A stretch of 40,456 bases of DNA from Streptomyces camponoticapitis (GCF_014646115.1 NZ_BMMV01000014.1:1-40456), one strand, 5' to 3'. Shown: positions 1 through 8,878, counted from the stretch's first letter. Numbers and translations: made by a program. Notes: generated by a model not told the origin, from the letters alone.

Positions 1-66
1 GCTTCCTTCGTACTCACCCTCTCGGGCTTTCCTCCGGGCTTCCCTTCGGTCCTGCTGTCTTGCGTT
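1..66 (-). other. 5' leader of a leftward rRNA operon (partial, runs off the left edge)
   Basis: Read on the minus strand, these bases give a purine-rich leader with segments such as GAAGGGAAGC, GGAGGAAAGCCC, GAGAGGGTGAGTAC and GAAGGAAGC. I recognise this order of segments as the conserved pre-16S leader of Streptomyces rRNA operons. The mature 16S gene would lie beyond base 1. The stretch has no plausible coding frame and is less GC-rich than the genes to its right. The identification rests on memory of the leader sequence, not on an alignment. Confidence 0.6.
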
Positions 67-70
67 TCAA

Positions 71-236
71 ACCCTAGCAGGCCTTTTTCCTTTCCCTGAC
101 CACACCTTCCGCAGACATGCGGAAGCCGTAATCCGAGAGGGTTTCTGACTTGATAGGTGCTGCCGACCGCCGACTCGAAGTCGCGTTAGCGTCAGGCAGG
201 GATACGACAGTACATGCCGCCCCTGTTGGCAGGCAA
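71..236 (-). promoter_or_regulatory. Probable promoter array of the leftward rRNA operon
   Basis: On the minus strand two vegetative-type promoter signals are visible. The first has TTGCCT (231-236), an 18-bp spacer and TACTGT (207-212). The second has a TAGGGT -10 box (71-76) with only a weak -35 (near 95-100), and it would start the leader at about base 64. An 8-bp inverted repeat with a 4-nt loop (106-125, arms CTTCCGCA/TGCGGAAG) lies just upstream of the second. Streptomyces rRNA operons typically carry several tandem promoters, which fits. Bases 237-384 are the rest of the divergent region shared with crr. I saw no clear DasR-type operator (ACTGGTCTAGACCACT-like) there. Confidence 0.45.
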
Positions 237-384
237 ATCGTTTTCCGTCCGCCGTGGGACCCCGCCAACTGGCAGCTCTCGGGCGGAACCGGCACTTCAT
301 ATGACTTACGCTTCTGAACGGTACGTCGTCCCATGACAGGCAGTGACGACGGCAGACAGATCTCCGCCCCCTGGGAGGCCCCCC

Positions 385-834
385 ATGACCAGCGTGACGT
401 CCCCACTCGCCGGACGCGCCATCGGACTCAAGGCTGTGCCGGATCCGGTGTTCTCCGAGGCCATGGTGGGCCCGGGCACCGCGATCGACCCCATGCGGGA
501 GCCGTCCGAGGCCGTCTCGCCGATCGACGGGGTCGTCGTCTCCCTTCACCCCCACGCCTTCGTGGTTCTCGACTCCGAGGGACACGGCGTGCTGACGCAC
601 CTCGGCATCGACACGGTCCAGCTCAACGGGGCGGGGTTCGAGCTCCTCGTCGCCAAGGGCGACACCGTGAGGCGCGGGCAGGGCGTCGTGCGGTGGAATC
701 CCGTCGACGTCGAGGCCGCCGGCAAGTCCCCGGTGTGTCCGGTGGTGGCGCTGGACGCGAGCGTCGAGGCGCTGACGGACGTCGTCCAGGACGGCGAAGT
801 GAAGTCCGGCGACACGCTCTTCGGCTGGCAGTGA
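385..834 (+). CDS. crr: PTS glucose-type enzyme IIA component (EIIA-Crr)
   Basis: This 149-aa cytosolic phosphocarrier takes phosphate from HPr and passes it to an EIIB domain of the sugar phosphotransferase system. The family signature THLGIDTVQL is present and holds the phosphorylated histidine, His72. The partner histidine lies in HPHAF (His57). The length matches a free-standing EIIA domain. The start at 385 is chosen because GGGAGG (373-378) sits 6 nt upstream. An in-frame ATG at 343 has no such site and would add an unconserved leader. ptsI follows after 101 nt on the same strand, so this is the usual general-PTS pair. In Streptomyces crr and ptsI belong to the N-acetylglucosamine/DasR circuit, but I could not find a convincing DasR operator in the upstream region. 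Confidence 0.93.
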   Translation: MTSVTSPLAGRAIGLKAVPDPVFSEAMVGPGTAIDPMREPSEAVSPIDGVVVSLHPHAFVVLDSEGHGVLTHLGIDTVQLNGAGFELLVAKGDTVRRGQGVVRWNPVDVEAAGKSPVCPVVALDASVEALTDVVQDGEVKSGDTLFGWQ

Positions 835-852
835 CCCCGCCGGACGGTCGTC

Positions 853-882
853 AGGGCCGTCGGCCCTCTTGACCGGCGGTCA
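853..882 (+). other. Intercistronic hairpin and palindrome between crr and ptsI
   Basis: AGGGCC (853-858) and GGCCCT (862-867) form a 6-bp stem with a 3-nt loop. Directly after it, TGACC (870-874) and GGTCA (878-882) form a second inverted repeat with a GGC centre. The stem is too short for a convincing terminator. It could be an mRNA processing or stability element, and the second palindrome could be a protein site. No function is established from sequence. Confidence 0.35.
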
Positions 883-935
883 GTTCATCAACCGCGGCGA
901 TCCGGTCGGTCGTCGCACAACCGGAGACGGGTGCA

Positions 936-2606
936 ATGCAGACAACGCTGCGAGGCGTCGGCGTCAGCCACGGGGTGGCCATCGGCGAGGTTCGGCACAT
1001 GGGTACAGCGGTTCTCGAACCGCCGGCCAAGCAGATCCCGACCGAGGACGCCGGGCGCGAACAGGGGCGTGCGCGGCAGGCCGTCGAGGCTGTGGCCGCC
1101 GATCTGATCGCTCGGGGCAATCTGGCCGGTGGTGAGGCACAGGGAGTCCTTGAGGCGCAGGCCATGATGGCCCAGGACCCGGAGCTCATGTCCGACGTGG
1201 AGCAGCGGATCGCCGCCGGGAGTACGGCGGAGCGTGCCGTGTACGACGCGTTCGCCTCCTACCGGACCCTGCTCGCGGGCGCCGGTGAGTATCTGGCGGG
1301 GCGGGTCGCCGACCTGGACGACGTACGGAACCGGATCGTGGCGCGGCTGCTCGGGGTGCCGATGCCCGGGGTGCCGGACAGCGACGAGCCGTACGTACTG
1401 GTCGCGCGTGACCTGGCGCCCGCCGATACGGCGCTGCTCGATCCGACGCTCGTGCTCGGCTTCGTGACCGAGGAGGGCGGGCCGACCAGCCACAGCGCCA
1501 TTCTCGCCCGCCAGCTCGGCGTGGCCGCCGTGGTGGCACTGCCCGGTGCCGGTGATCTGGCCGAGGGCACGACGATCGCTGTCGACGGCAGCACGGGTGA
1601 GGTCTTCATCGAGCCGAGCGCCGAGAAGCGGGCGGAGCTGGCCAAGGAGGCCGAGGAGCAGCGGGCCGCGCTGGCTTCTTCGTCCGGGCCGGGTGCGACG
1701 TCCGACGGGCACAAGGTGCCGCTGCTGGCGAACGTCGGTGGTCCCGCCGATGTGCCGGCGGCCGTGGAGGCGGGCGCCGAGGGTGTGGGTCTGTTCCGTA
1801 CCGAGTTCCTGTTCCTCGACGACAGCGAGCGGGCGCCGTCGGAGGAGAAGCAGGTCGCGGTGTACCGGCAGGTGCTGGAGGCGTTTCCCGAAGGCCGGGT
1901 GGTCGTACGGGTGCTGGACGCGGGCGCCGACAAGCCTCTGGACTTCCTGACCCCTGCCGACGAGCCGAATCCGGCGCTCGGTGTGCGCGGGCTGCGGAGT
2001 CTGCTCGACCACCCCGATGTACTGCGGACGCAGCTCACCGCGCTGTCGAAGGCCGCCGAGGGGCTTCCGGTGTATCTGGAGGTCATGGCGCCGATGGTGG
2101 CGGACCGCATCGACGCCAAGGCGTTCGCCGACGCGTGCCGGGAGGCGGGGCTGAACGCCAAGTTCGGGGCCATGGTGGAGATTCCGTCCGCCGCTCTGCG
2201 GGCGCGCTCGATTCTTCAGGAGGTCGAGTTCCTTTCGCTGGGGACCAATGATCTCGCTCAGTACACCTTCGCCGCCGACCGTCAGGTGGGCGCCGTGTCG
2301 CGGTGGCAGGACCCGTGGCAGCCCGCGCTCCTCGATCTGGTGGCGATGGCCGCGGAGTCCGCCGCCGCCGAGGGCAAGAGCTGTGGTGTGTGTGGTGAGG
2401 CGGCTGCCGATCCGCTGCTGGCGTGTGTGCTCACCGGGCTCGGTGTGACGTCGCTGTCGATGGGCGCCGCCTCGATCCCTTACGTACGGGCGACGCTGGC
2501 GAAGTACTCCCTTGCTCAGTGCGAGCGGGCCGCTGCCGCCGCGCGTGCGGCGGACACCGCCGAGCAGGCGCGGGCGGCCGCCCAGGGGGTGCTGTCAGGC
2601 GAGTGA
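936..2606 (+). CDS. ptsI: Phosphoenolpyruvate-protein phosphotransferase (PTS enzyme I)
   Basis: Enzyme I autophosphorylates from phosphoenolpyruvate and donates phosphate to HPr, driving the cytosolic PTS relay. The 556-aa length is typical. The N-terminal domain carries the phosphohistidine motif GGPTSHSAILAR with His186. The C-terminal PEP-binding barrel holds GLFRTEFLF, the LGTNDLAQYTFAADR region and the CGVCGEAAADP loop, whose Cys486 corresponds to the catalytic cysteine. The start is supported by GGAG (922-925) about 10 nt before the ATG. It follows crr in the same direction and the pair is closed by a perfect hairpin just after the stop. No HPr gene is in the window, so ptsH must lie elsewhere, as is usual in Streptomyces. 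Confidence 0.97.
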   Translation: MQTTLRGVGVSHGVAIGEVRHMGTAVLEPPAKQIPTEDAGREQGRARQAVEAVAADLIARGNLAGGEAQGVLEAQAMMAQDPELMSDVEQRIAAGSTAERAVYDAFASYRTLLAGAGEYLAGRVADLDDVRNRIVARLLGVPMPGVPDSDEPYVLVARDLAPADTALLDPTLVLGFVTEEGGPTSHSAILARQLGVAAVVALPGAGDLAEGTTIAVDGSTGEVFIEPSAEKRAELAKEAEEQRAALASSSGPGATSDGHKVPLLANVGGPADVPAAVEAGAEGVGLFRTEFLFLDDSERAPSEEKQVAVYRQVLEAFPEGRVVVRVLDAGADKPLDFLTPADEPNPALGVRGLRSLLDHPDVLRTQLTALSKAAEGLPVYLEVMAPMVADRIDAKAFADACREAGLNAKFGAMVEIPSAALRARSILQEVEFLSLGTNDLAQYTFAADRQVGAVSRWQDPWQPALLDLVAMAAESAAAEGKSCGVCGEAAADPLLACVLTGLGVTSLSMGAASIPYVRATLAKYSLAQCERAAAAARAADTAEQARAAAQGVLSGE

Positions 2607-2623
2607 CCCGCCGGTTCGTCTCC

Positions 2624-2660
2624 GAGGAGCTTCCCGCCGCGTCGCGGCGGGAAGCTCCTC
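2624..2660. terminator. Perfect bidirectional hairpin terminator between ptsI and the facing gene
   Basis: Arms GAGGAGCTTCCCGCCGC (2624-2640) and its exact complement (2644-2660) form a 17-bp stem with a 3-nt GTC loop. The hairpin lies in the 58-nt gap between the convergent ptsI stop and the stop of the minus-strand gene at 2665, so it probably serves both. There is no T-tract, as is common for Streptomyces terminators. Confidence 0.85.
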
Positions 2661-2664
2661 GCGT

Positions 2665-3627
2665 TCAGCGGTGGATGTCCCCGTCCTCGATGCCGAGGTC
2701 GAAGCCCGCGCGGTACTCCACCCCCGGCTCCGGGGAGATGGGCTCGCCCGTGTCGGCGTCGGTGCAGTAGGCGCTGAAGACCTGGCCTTCACTGAGCGGG
2801 TTGAGGCGGCTGTTCCGGAGCCGCCAGCCGTGGAGCCGGTCCGGTGCGTCCGGCCCGGTCGTACGCAGGACGACTCCGCCGGGGCTGTCGAGTGCGATGC
2901 CCGCCGCGAGGACGGTCACGAACTCGGCGCTCTCGGACGCGTCGAGCCGCGCGGGCCCGGTGTCGGGCCTCACCACCTGGAGGGCGGCGAGGAGTTGTTC
3001 GTCCGGTGCCGGGACGCTGCACACGAGGTGGTGTGTGCCCGGTCCGGCTCGCTCGACGAGATGGGTCAGGAGCCGTGAGGCGCGGTCGAACGAGGCGCGT
3101 CCGATGTCCACGCCGCAGTCGGCGCACTCCCCCAGGTCGGCGAGGACCATGGTGGCGTACTCCCAGGTGGCCCTGCGCACAGCGGTGTTGACGAGTTGTG
3201 GGACGAGTTGTCCGACGGGCTCTCCGGTGTAGGGCACGACGGCGCCTCCGCTCGCCGCGATGCGGGCGGTGAAACGGCCCCTGGCGATGGCGGTGTCCGG
3301 ATCGTGCCCGCTCTCCGCGCAGTACTCGGCGAATTCCTCCGGGTCGAAGAGGGCGACGGCGGTGTGCTCCCCCTCGGTGGCGAGGGAGCGGAGCAGTCCG
3401 TCGATCCGCCGAAGGTATTTCGGGTGGTCGTCGAAGGCGAAGGTGCGGTAGCGCCGCATGGCGGTGAAGTCCCGTTCGTCGGCGAGCAGCCCGACGACGC
3501 AGGGCACTTCGCGGCGCAGTGCGCGCAGCTCGCTCCGTGCGCGCCGCGAGGTGCGCGTCGGGCCGGTCCGTCCGGCGGTCTTCCTCCGGTGTTCGCGGTT
3601 GCTGTTCGTGCGGTCGGTGTGCGCCAT
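2665..3627 (-). CDS. Hypothetical protein, 320 aa, no recognised domain
   Basis: I do not recognise this family. The first ~40 residues are very basic (Arg/Lys-rich, NREHRRKTAGR). A mixed alpha/beta body with one Cys-x-x-Cys pair (ECADCGVD) follows. There is no signal peptide or membrane segment, so it is probably cytosolic. The start at 3627 is preferred because AGGGGGAG lies immediately upstream of the ATG, whereas the in-frame ATG at 3660 has no ribosome binding site. It lies 75 nt downstream of the acetoacetyl-CoA synthetase on the same strand and could be co-transcribed with it. Codon bias is typical of the window, so it is very likely a real gene. The basic N-terminus suggests nucleic-acid or phosphate contact, but this is only inference. 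Confidence 0.8.
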   Translation of the reverse strand: MAHTDRTNSNREHRRKTAGRTGPTRTSRRARSELRALRREVPCVVGLLADERDFTAMRRYRTFAFDDHPKYLRRIDGLLRSLATEGEHTAVALFDPEEFAEYCAESGHDPDTAIARGRFTARIAASGGAVVPYTGEPVGQLVPQLVNTAVRRATWEYATMVLADLGECADCGVDIGRASFDRASRLLTHLVERAGPGTHHLVCSVPAPDEQLLAALQVVRPDTGPARLDASESAEFVTVLAAGIALDSPGGVVLRTTGPDAPDRLHGWRLRNSRLNPLSEGQVFSAYCTDADTGEPISPEPGVEYRAGFDLGIEDGDIHR

Positions 3628-3702
3628 GACTCCCCCTGAGCGCTGTCGATCAATGCTCACTCAGAGTAGTTGGGGGGTCTGACAACGGCGCGACGACAGA
3701 CA

Positions 3703-5691
3703 CTAATCGCGATGCGCGCGCCTCTCGCGGGCCAGGGACTCGTAGAAGTGCAGGAGTTCGAGGTTGTCGACGGATCCGGGGTTGACCGCCTTGGCCAGCT
3801 CCGTGCCCTGGAGCAGGCGTTTCACCGGGACCTCGATCCGCTTGCCGGTAAGGGTGTGGGGGACGGCCGGGACCTCGATGATCGTGTCCGGGACATGGCG
3901 CGGTGAGAGTTCCTGGCGGATGGTCGACTTGATCCGGGCTCGCAGGGTGTCGTCGAGTACGGCGCCTTCGGCGAGGTGGACGAAGAGCGGCATCCAGTAG
4001 CCGCCGTCCGGCTCTTCGAGGCCGATGACGAGGGACTCGCGGATCTCGGGGAGGCGTTCGACGGCTTCGTAGATGTCGGCCGAACCCATGCGTACGCCTT
4101 GGCGGTTGAGGGTCGAGTCGGACCGGCCGTGGATGACGACCGAGCCGCGGTCGGTGAGGGTGATCCAGTCTCCGTGGCGCCAGACGCCGGGGTACATGTC
4201 GAAGTAGCTGTCGTGGTAGCGGCTGCCGTCCGGGTCGTTCCAGAACCGGACGGGCATCGACGGCATGGGGTTGGTGATCACGAGTTCACCGACCTCGTCG
4301 GTCACGGGCTGGCCCTGCGGGTCCCAGGCCTGGAGGTCGGTGCCGAGGCAGGCGGCCTGGAGTTCGCCGATGTGGACGGGGAGCGTGGGGACGGCTCCGG
4401 CGAAGCAGGTGCACACGTCGGTGCCGCCGCTGACGGAGGCGATCCACAGGTCGTCGGCGACCTCGTCGTGGAGCCAGCGGAATCCGTCGGGCGGCAGGGG
4501 CGATCCGGTGGTGGCGACGCAGGCGATCTTGGACAGGTCGTGGTCGCGTGCGGGGTGCACGTCCGCCTTGCGGCAGGCCATCACGTACGCGGCCGAGGTG
4601 CCGAAGAGCTTCGCCCCGGTCCGTTCGGCGATTCCCCACTGGGCTCCGGTGTCGGGGTAACCGGGGCTGCCGTCGTACAGGACGATCGTCGTTCCCGTGA
4701 GCAGGCCGGAGACGAGGAAGTTCCACATCATCCAGCCGGTGGAGGTGTACCAGAAGAAGCGGTCGCCCGGGCCCAGGTCGCAGTGGAGGCCGATCTGCTT
4801 GAAGTGTTCGAGGAGGATGCCGCCCTGGGACTGGACGATTGCCTTGGGGAGGCCGGTGGTGCCGGAGGAGTACAGCACCCAGAGGGGGTGGGCGAACGGG
4901 ACCTGCTCGAAGACCGGCTCGATGTCCGCGGAGGTGAGGGCGGACCAGTCGAGGGCGCCCTCGGGGGCCGGCGTGCCGAGGAGCGGAATGTGTACCACGG
5001 CGCGCAGGGTGGGCAGTTCGGCGCGGAGTTCGGCGACGGTCTTGGCGCGGTCGTGTTCCTTGCCCCCGTAGCGGTAGCCGTCGACGGCGAACAGGACGAC
5101 GGGCTCGATCTGCTGGAAGCGGTCGAGGACACTGCGGGCTCCGAAGTCCGGTGCGCAGGAGGTCCAGACGGCTCCGACGGCGGCGCTCGCGAGGAAGGCG
5201 ACGACCGCCTGGGGGACGTTGGGGAGGTAGCCGCTGACGCGGTCTCCGGGGCGTACGCCGACGGCGCGCAGCTCGGCGGCGAGTGAGCCGACCTGGCGGC
5301 GCAGTTCGGCCCAGCTGACGGGTGTGGGTCCCTGGGTCTCGTCGACGTGCAGGAGCGCGGGTTCGTCGGCGCGCGCCGGGTCGTCGGCGGTCCGCAGGGC
5401 GTGCTCGGCGTAGTTGAGGGTGGCGCCGGGGAACCAGTCGGCGCCGGGCATGGCGCGTTCGCCGAGGACGCGTTCGTACGGGGTGGAGAACCGTACGTCG
5501 AACCAGTCGGCGACGGCCTTCCAGAACGTTTCGAGGTCCATGACCGACCAGTGGTGCAGCGCCGCGTAGCCGCCTTCGGCGGGGGCCCCGTACCGTTCGG
5601 CCGCCCATGCCTGGAACCTGGTCACGTGCGCCGCCGCGATCCGGTCGGGGTCCGGCTGCCACAGTGGCGCTGGGCTGGCTGCTGAGGTCAT
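3703..5691 (-). CDS. Acetoacetyl-CoA synthetase (acetoacetate-CoA ligase)
   Basis: This 662-aa ANL-superfamily enzyme activates acetoacetate with ATP and CoA, via an acyl-adenylate, to acetoacetyl-CoA in the cytosol. The N-terminal region (WQPDPDRIAAAHVTRFQAW, WFPGATLNYAEH) matches the acetoacetyl/acetyl-CoA synthetase architecture. The AMP-binding loop YSSGTTGLPK is at residues 274-283. STGWMMWNF and the C-terminal TLTGKRIEVPVKRLL, carrying the adenylation lysine, are intact. The start at 5691 has GGGGAG about 8 nt upstream. An open frame continues far upstream and antisense to the GH31 gene, but that is a GC-rich artefact. The gene is divergent from the GH31 gene across 225 nt. The substrate call (acetoacetate rather than acetate) rests on overall similarity and length. 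Confidence 0.9.
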   Translation of the reverse strand: MTSAASPAPLWQPDPDRIAAAHVTRFQAWAAERYGAPAEGGYAALHHWSVMDLETFWKAVADWFDVRFSTPYERVLGERAMPGADWFPGATLNYAEHALRTADDPARADEPALLHVDETQGPTPVSWAELRRQVGSLAAELRAVGVRPGDRVSGYLPNVPQAVVAFLASAAVGAVWTSCAPDFGARSVLDRFQQIEPVVLFAVDGYRYGGKEHDRAKTVAELRAELPTLRAVVHIPLLGTPAPEGALDWSALTSADIEPVFEQVPFAHPLWVLYSSGTTGLPKAIVQSQGGILLEHFKQIGLHCDLGPGDRFFWYTSTGWMMWNFLVSGLLTGTTIVLYDGSPGYPDTGAQWGIAERTGAKLFGTSAAYVMACRKADVHPARDHDLSKIACVATTGSPLPPDGFRWLHDEVADDLWIASVSGGTDVCTCFAGAVPTLPVHIGELQAACLGTDLQAWDPQGQPVTDEVGELVITNPMPSMPVRFWNDPDGSRYHDSYFDMYPGVWRHGDWITLTDRGSVVIHGRSDSTLNRQGVRMGSADIYEAVERLPEIRESLVIGLEEPDGGYWMPLFVHLAEGAVLDDTLRARIKSTIRQELSPRHVPDTIIEVPAVPHTLTGKRIEVPVKRLLQGTELAKAVNPGSVDNLELLHFYESLARERRAHRD

Positions 5692-5916
5692 GCGGTTGCT
5701 CCCCGGGCTGGCTCGACGCGTGGTGTGCGTGGGGCGCGCGCACTCGTGCGGAGGTGCGCCCCGGCTTCCACTGGACGATGCCATGTGATCGTCTCTCGCA
5801 CCAGACGGGGCCCGCTGTGTGCCTGGATGGGCCGTGGGAGACATATGGCCGGACCATGGGTGAACGGGAGTTGAACGCGGTCTGTTCCGTCTCGGCCGGA
5901 TGGCAGGCTGAGCAGC

Positions 5917-8283
5917 ATGGACGGTCGTGAACTGCTGCGTTCGATGAAAGATGTCGGTTCGGTACGGGGGATGCGGACGGTTCGGTCGGCCTGGCGGCAC
6001 CGGCGTGCGGACGAGCGGGATCTGCCGGCGCGTGGCGCGGAGCGGGCGAGGGTGCCCGGACCGATGAGTGGTGCGGAGCCGTTGGCGGGCGGGGGGATCG
6101 TCCGGTTCGCACGCGCCGAGCTGCGGGTGTGTGTGGCTGTCGGCGGTGCGGTCTTCTGGGGCTGGGACGGGGCCGAGCCGCTGCCGTCGTACGCGCTGGC
6201 GGGCGAGCCGCCCGAGCCGGATCCGCGGGCCGTGCTGGAGCCGGACACGGACGGCGGCTGGCGGGTGGTCTCGGAGCGCGTGATGGTGACGGTCTCCCGG
6301 CACGGCGGCGTGGAGGTGGCGACCCCGGGGGGTGTCGTGGTGCGCCGTGAGCTGCCGCCGCGCTGGTGGGAGCTGGTGGACGGGGAAGGACCGGCGCACT
6401 GGGCGCAGCGGGCCGAGGTGGCCGCCGACGCGCGTTTCTTCGGGCTCGGCGGGCGGGCTTCGGGGCCGCGGCTGCGGGACGGTGTGTACCGCCTCTGGAA
6501 CACCGATCCGCGTGGTCACTTCGGTCCCGGCGACGATCCGCTGTACATCACCATGCCGGTGCAGCTCGTGGTGGCGGACGGCGGCACGCACCTCGCCTTC
6601 TACGACAACTCGTGGGACGGGCGCGTCACTCTCAAAGAGGGCGAGGAGGGCGCGGGCTCCGGTCATGACCGCCCGGGCACCTCCGAGCTGCGGATGGAGG
6701 GCGGTCCGCTGCGCTGCTGGGTGCTGCTGGGCACGCCCGCGCGGGTGCTGCACGGCTGGACGGCCCTGACGGGTGTGCCGGCGCTGCCGCCCGCGTGGGC
6801 GCTGGGGCCGCAGCACGCGCGGTGGGGTTTCGGCGGCGCGGAGGAGGTCCGGCGGATCGTGGCGGGCTACCGGGAGCGCGTGCTGCCGCTGTCCGCGCTC
6901 CATCTCGACATCGATCACTACGACAGCCATCAGGTGTTCACCGTCGACCGGCGGAGCTATCCCGATCTGCCCGCGCTCGCGAAGGAGTTGGGCGCCGAGG
7001 GGGTGCGGCTGGTGTCGATCGTCGATCCGGCGGTGAAGGCGAAGCCGGGGAACGAGACGTACGACAGCGGCTCGGCTGCCGGGGCGTTCGTACGGGACGC
7101 GCGCGGCCACGACGTACGGGGCGAGGTCTGGCCGGGCGAGTGCGTCTATCCGGACTTCACCGATCCGGCGGTGCGCGAGTGGTGGGGCGGTCTGTACGAG
7201 GAGAGGCTGGCGCAGGGCTTCTCGGGGGTCTGGCACGACATGAACGAGCCGGTGTCTTTCGCGGCGTTCGGGGACATGACGCTGCCCCGGTCGTCCAGGC
7301 ACGCGCTCGACGGGCGCGGGGGCGACCACCGGGAGGCCCACAACGTGTACGGGCTGACGATGGCGATGGCCGGGTACGAGGGGTTGCGGCGGCTGCGGCC
7401 CGACAGGCGGCCCTTCCTCTTCTCCCGTTCGGGCTGGGCGGGCATGCAGCGGTACGGCGGCACCTGGTCGGGCGACGTGGAGACCGGGTGGCCGGGGCTG
7501 CGCGCCTCGCTCTCGCTGGTGCTGGGTCTGGGGCTGTGCGGGGTGCCGTACTCGGGGCCGGACGTGGGCGGTTTCACCGGGAGTCCGTCGCCGGAGCTGT
7601 TTCTGCGCTGGTATCAACTGGGCGCGTATCTCCCGCTGTTCCGTACGCGCGCGTCGATCGACGCGGGCCGCAGGGAGCCGTGGGAGTTCGGCGACGAGGT
7701 TCTCGGGCACGCGCGCGCGGCGCTGCTGGAGCGGGAGCGGCTGGAGCCGTACTTCATGACGCTGGCCCAGCTGGCGCGGCTGACGGGCGCGCCGTACGCC
7801 CGTCCGGTGTGGTGGGGCTCCCCGGAGGACCGGGCGTTGCGGGACTGCGAGGACGCGTTTCTGCTCGGGGACTCGCTGCTGGTGGCGCCGGTGCTGGAGG
7901 CCGGTGCGGACCGGCGCGCCGTGCGGCTGCCGCGCGGACGCTGGTACGACACGGCGACCGGGACCGCGCACGAGGGGCCGGGTCAGGTCCTGCTGAACGC
8001 CCCGAGGTCCCGGATTCCGGTGCTGGCGCGGGCGGGCGCGGTGATCCCGGTCCGGGGCCCGGCCGAGGCCGACGGGACGCCCGGGGGTATCGAGCTGGAG
8101 GTGTGGCCTCCGGCGCCGCGGCGTACGGGGGGCGGGCTGGTGGTGCGGGACGCCGGGGACGGGTGGGCGCATCCGGAGGTGGAGCGTTACACGTCGCGGC
8201 TGGTGGGCGACGAGGTCGTGGTCGAGCGCGTGACGGACGACGGGGTGGTCCCGCCCGAACTCCCCGTCCGGGTGCGGGGGTAG
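5917..8283 (+). CDS. Glycoside hydrolase family 31 (alpha-glucosidase/xylosidase-like)
   Basis: This 788-aa retaining glycosidase has an N-terminal beta-sandwich (to about residue 290) and a catalytic TIM barrel. The catalytic nucleophile is Asp441 in GVWHDMNEP, the family signature. The acid/base is Asp520 in TWSGDVETGW. SRSGWAGMQRYGG and the barrel-end segment PDVGGFTGSPSPELFLRWYQLGA (split in the family into the usual GGF and RW-Q contacts) are also present. No signal peptide is visible and the N-terminus is basic, so it is probably cytosolic and acts on imported oligosaccharides. The start at 5917 lacks a strong ribosome binding site. A later start (for example 6064) is possible, but the earlier one keeps a conserved-looking N-terminus. 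It stands alone on its strand. The exact substrate cannot be told from sequence. Confidence 0.9.
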   Translation: MDGRELLRSMKDVGSVRGMRTVRSAWRHRRADERDLPARGAERARVPGPMSGAEPLAGGGIVRFARAELRVCVAVGGAVFWGWDGAEPLPSYALAGEPPEPDPRAVLEPDTDGGWRVVSERVMVTVSRHGGVEVATPGGVVVRRELPPRWWELVDGEGPAHWAQRAEVAADARFFGLGGRASGPRLRDGVYRLWNTDPRGHFGPGDDPLYITMPVQLVVADGGTHLAFYDNSWDGRVTLKEGEEGAGSGHDRPGTSELRMEGGPLRCWVLLGTPARVLHGWTALTGVPALPPAWALGPQHARWGFGGAEEVRRIVAGYRERVLPLSALHLDIDHYDSHQVFTVDRRSYPDLPALAKELGAEGVRLVSIVDPAVKAKPGNETYDSGSAAGAFVRDARGHDVRGEVWPGECVYPDFTDPAVREWWGGLYEERLAQGFSGVWHDMNEPVSFAAFGDMTLPRSSRHALDGRGGDHREAHNVYGLTMAMAGYEGLRRLRPDRRPFLFSRSGWAGMQRYGGTWSGDVETGWPGLRASLSLVLGLGLCGVPYSGPDVGGFTGSPSPELFLRWYQLGAYLPLFRTRASIDAGRREPWEFGDEVLGHARAALLERERLEPYFMTLAQLARLTGAPYARPVWWGSPEDRALRDCEDAFLLGDSLLVAPVLEAGADRRAVRLPRGRWYDTATGTAHEGPGQVLLNAPRSRIPVLARAGAVIPVRGPAEADGTPGGIELEVWPPAPRRTGGGLVVRDAGDGWAHPEVERYTSRLVGDEVVVERVTDDGVVPPELPVRVRG

Positions 8284-8314
8284 CGCCCGGCGGGGTTGAC
8301 GGGGACGGACGGGG

Positions 8315-8872
8315 TCAGGCGGGGCGGACCGGGGGTTCCGGGGCCGTGCCGTCGTACCGGCCGGCGAACCAGGACCGTACGGCCCGTGTGTGGAGCGGGA
8401 ACGCCAGCTCGGCCGGGGCGCGCAGCAGGTGCCATCCCTCCGTCTCGTCGGTGGCGACGGTCTCGGGCAGGTCGGCGACGGGGCGTTCCGGCAGGAGTGC
8501 GAAGAGCAGCAGATGGCCGCCCGGCGAGCTCATCGCGTCCGCCAGCCGTACGTCCGCCTCGGCGGCGTGGATGCCGGTCTCCTCGCGCAACTCGCGTACG
8601 GCGGCGTGCTGCCAGTCCTCGCCGTGGTCGACGAAGCCGCCGGGGAGGGCGATGTGTCCGCGCCGGGGCTCGATGGTGCGGGTGATGACGACGAGCGAGG
8701 TGCCCCTGTCGTCGGTCACGGGCAGCAGGGTGACCGCGACCGGCAGGGGGTTGCGGTAGGCGGTGTCGCCGCAGACGCGGCAGGTGCGGGGCCAGCCGGC
8801 GCCGGCCGGGTACGGCGAGCCGCAGGTGCCGCAGTGGGAGTTCTTCACGAAGTCGTTTCTGAGGTCGGGCAC
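8315..8872 (-). CDS. NUDIX hydrolase with N-terminal zinc ribbon
   Basis: This 185-aa protein carries a complete NUDIX box from Gly79 to Ile101 (GGFVDHGEDWQHAAVRE then LREETGI), which binds Mg2+ for hydrolysis of nucleoside diphosphate-linked substrates. Ahead of it, two CxxC pairs (Cys14/Cys17 and Cys31/Cys34) form a zinc ribbon, as in NudC-like or ADP-ribose-type members. The GTG start at 8872 has no ribosome binding site but has a TACAGT box ending 6 nt upstream, so translation is probably from a leaderless mRNA. It converges with the GH31 gene across 31 nt and diverges from the VanX-like gene across 60 nt. The substrate is unknown. Confidence 0.88.
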   Translation of the reverse strand: MPDLRNDFVKNSHCGTCGSPYPAGAGWPRTCRVCGDTAYRNPLPVAVTLLPVTDDRGTSLVVITRTIEPRRGHIALPGGFVDHGEDWQHAAVRELREETGIHAAEADVRLADAMSSPGGHLLLFALLPERPVADLPETVATDETEGWHLLRAPAELAFPLHTRAVRSWFAGRYDGTAPEPPVRPA

Positions 8873-8878
8873 GCGCGG

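Noticed and set aside
1..600. Minus-strand open frames of 110-177 codons opposite crr
   Set aside because: They have no coding-like composition, cover the rRNA promoter region and lie antisense to crr.
5692..8172. Open reading frame continuing upstream of the acetoacetyl-CoA synthetase, antisense to the GH31 gene (total 1489 codons)
   Set aside because: It has the Pro/Arg/His-rich composition of antisense GC-rich frames, lies opposite a gene with full catalytic motifs, and the true start at 5691 has a good ribosome binding site.
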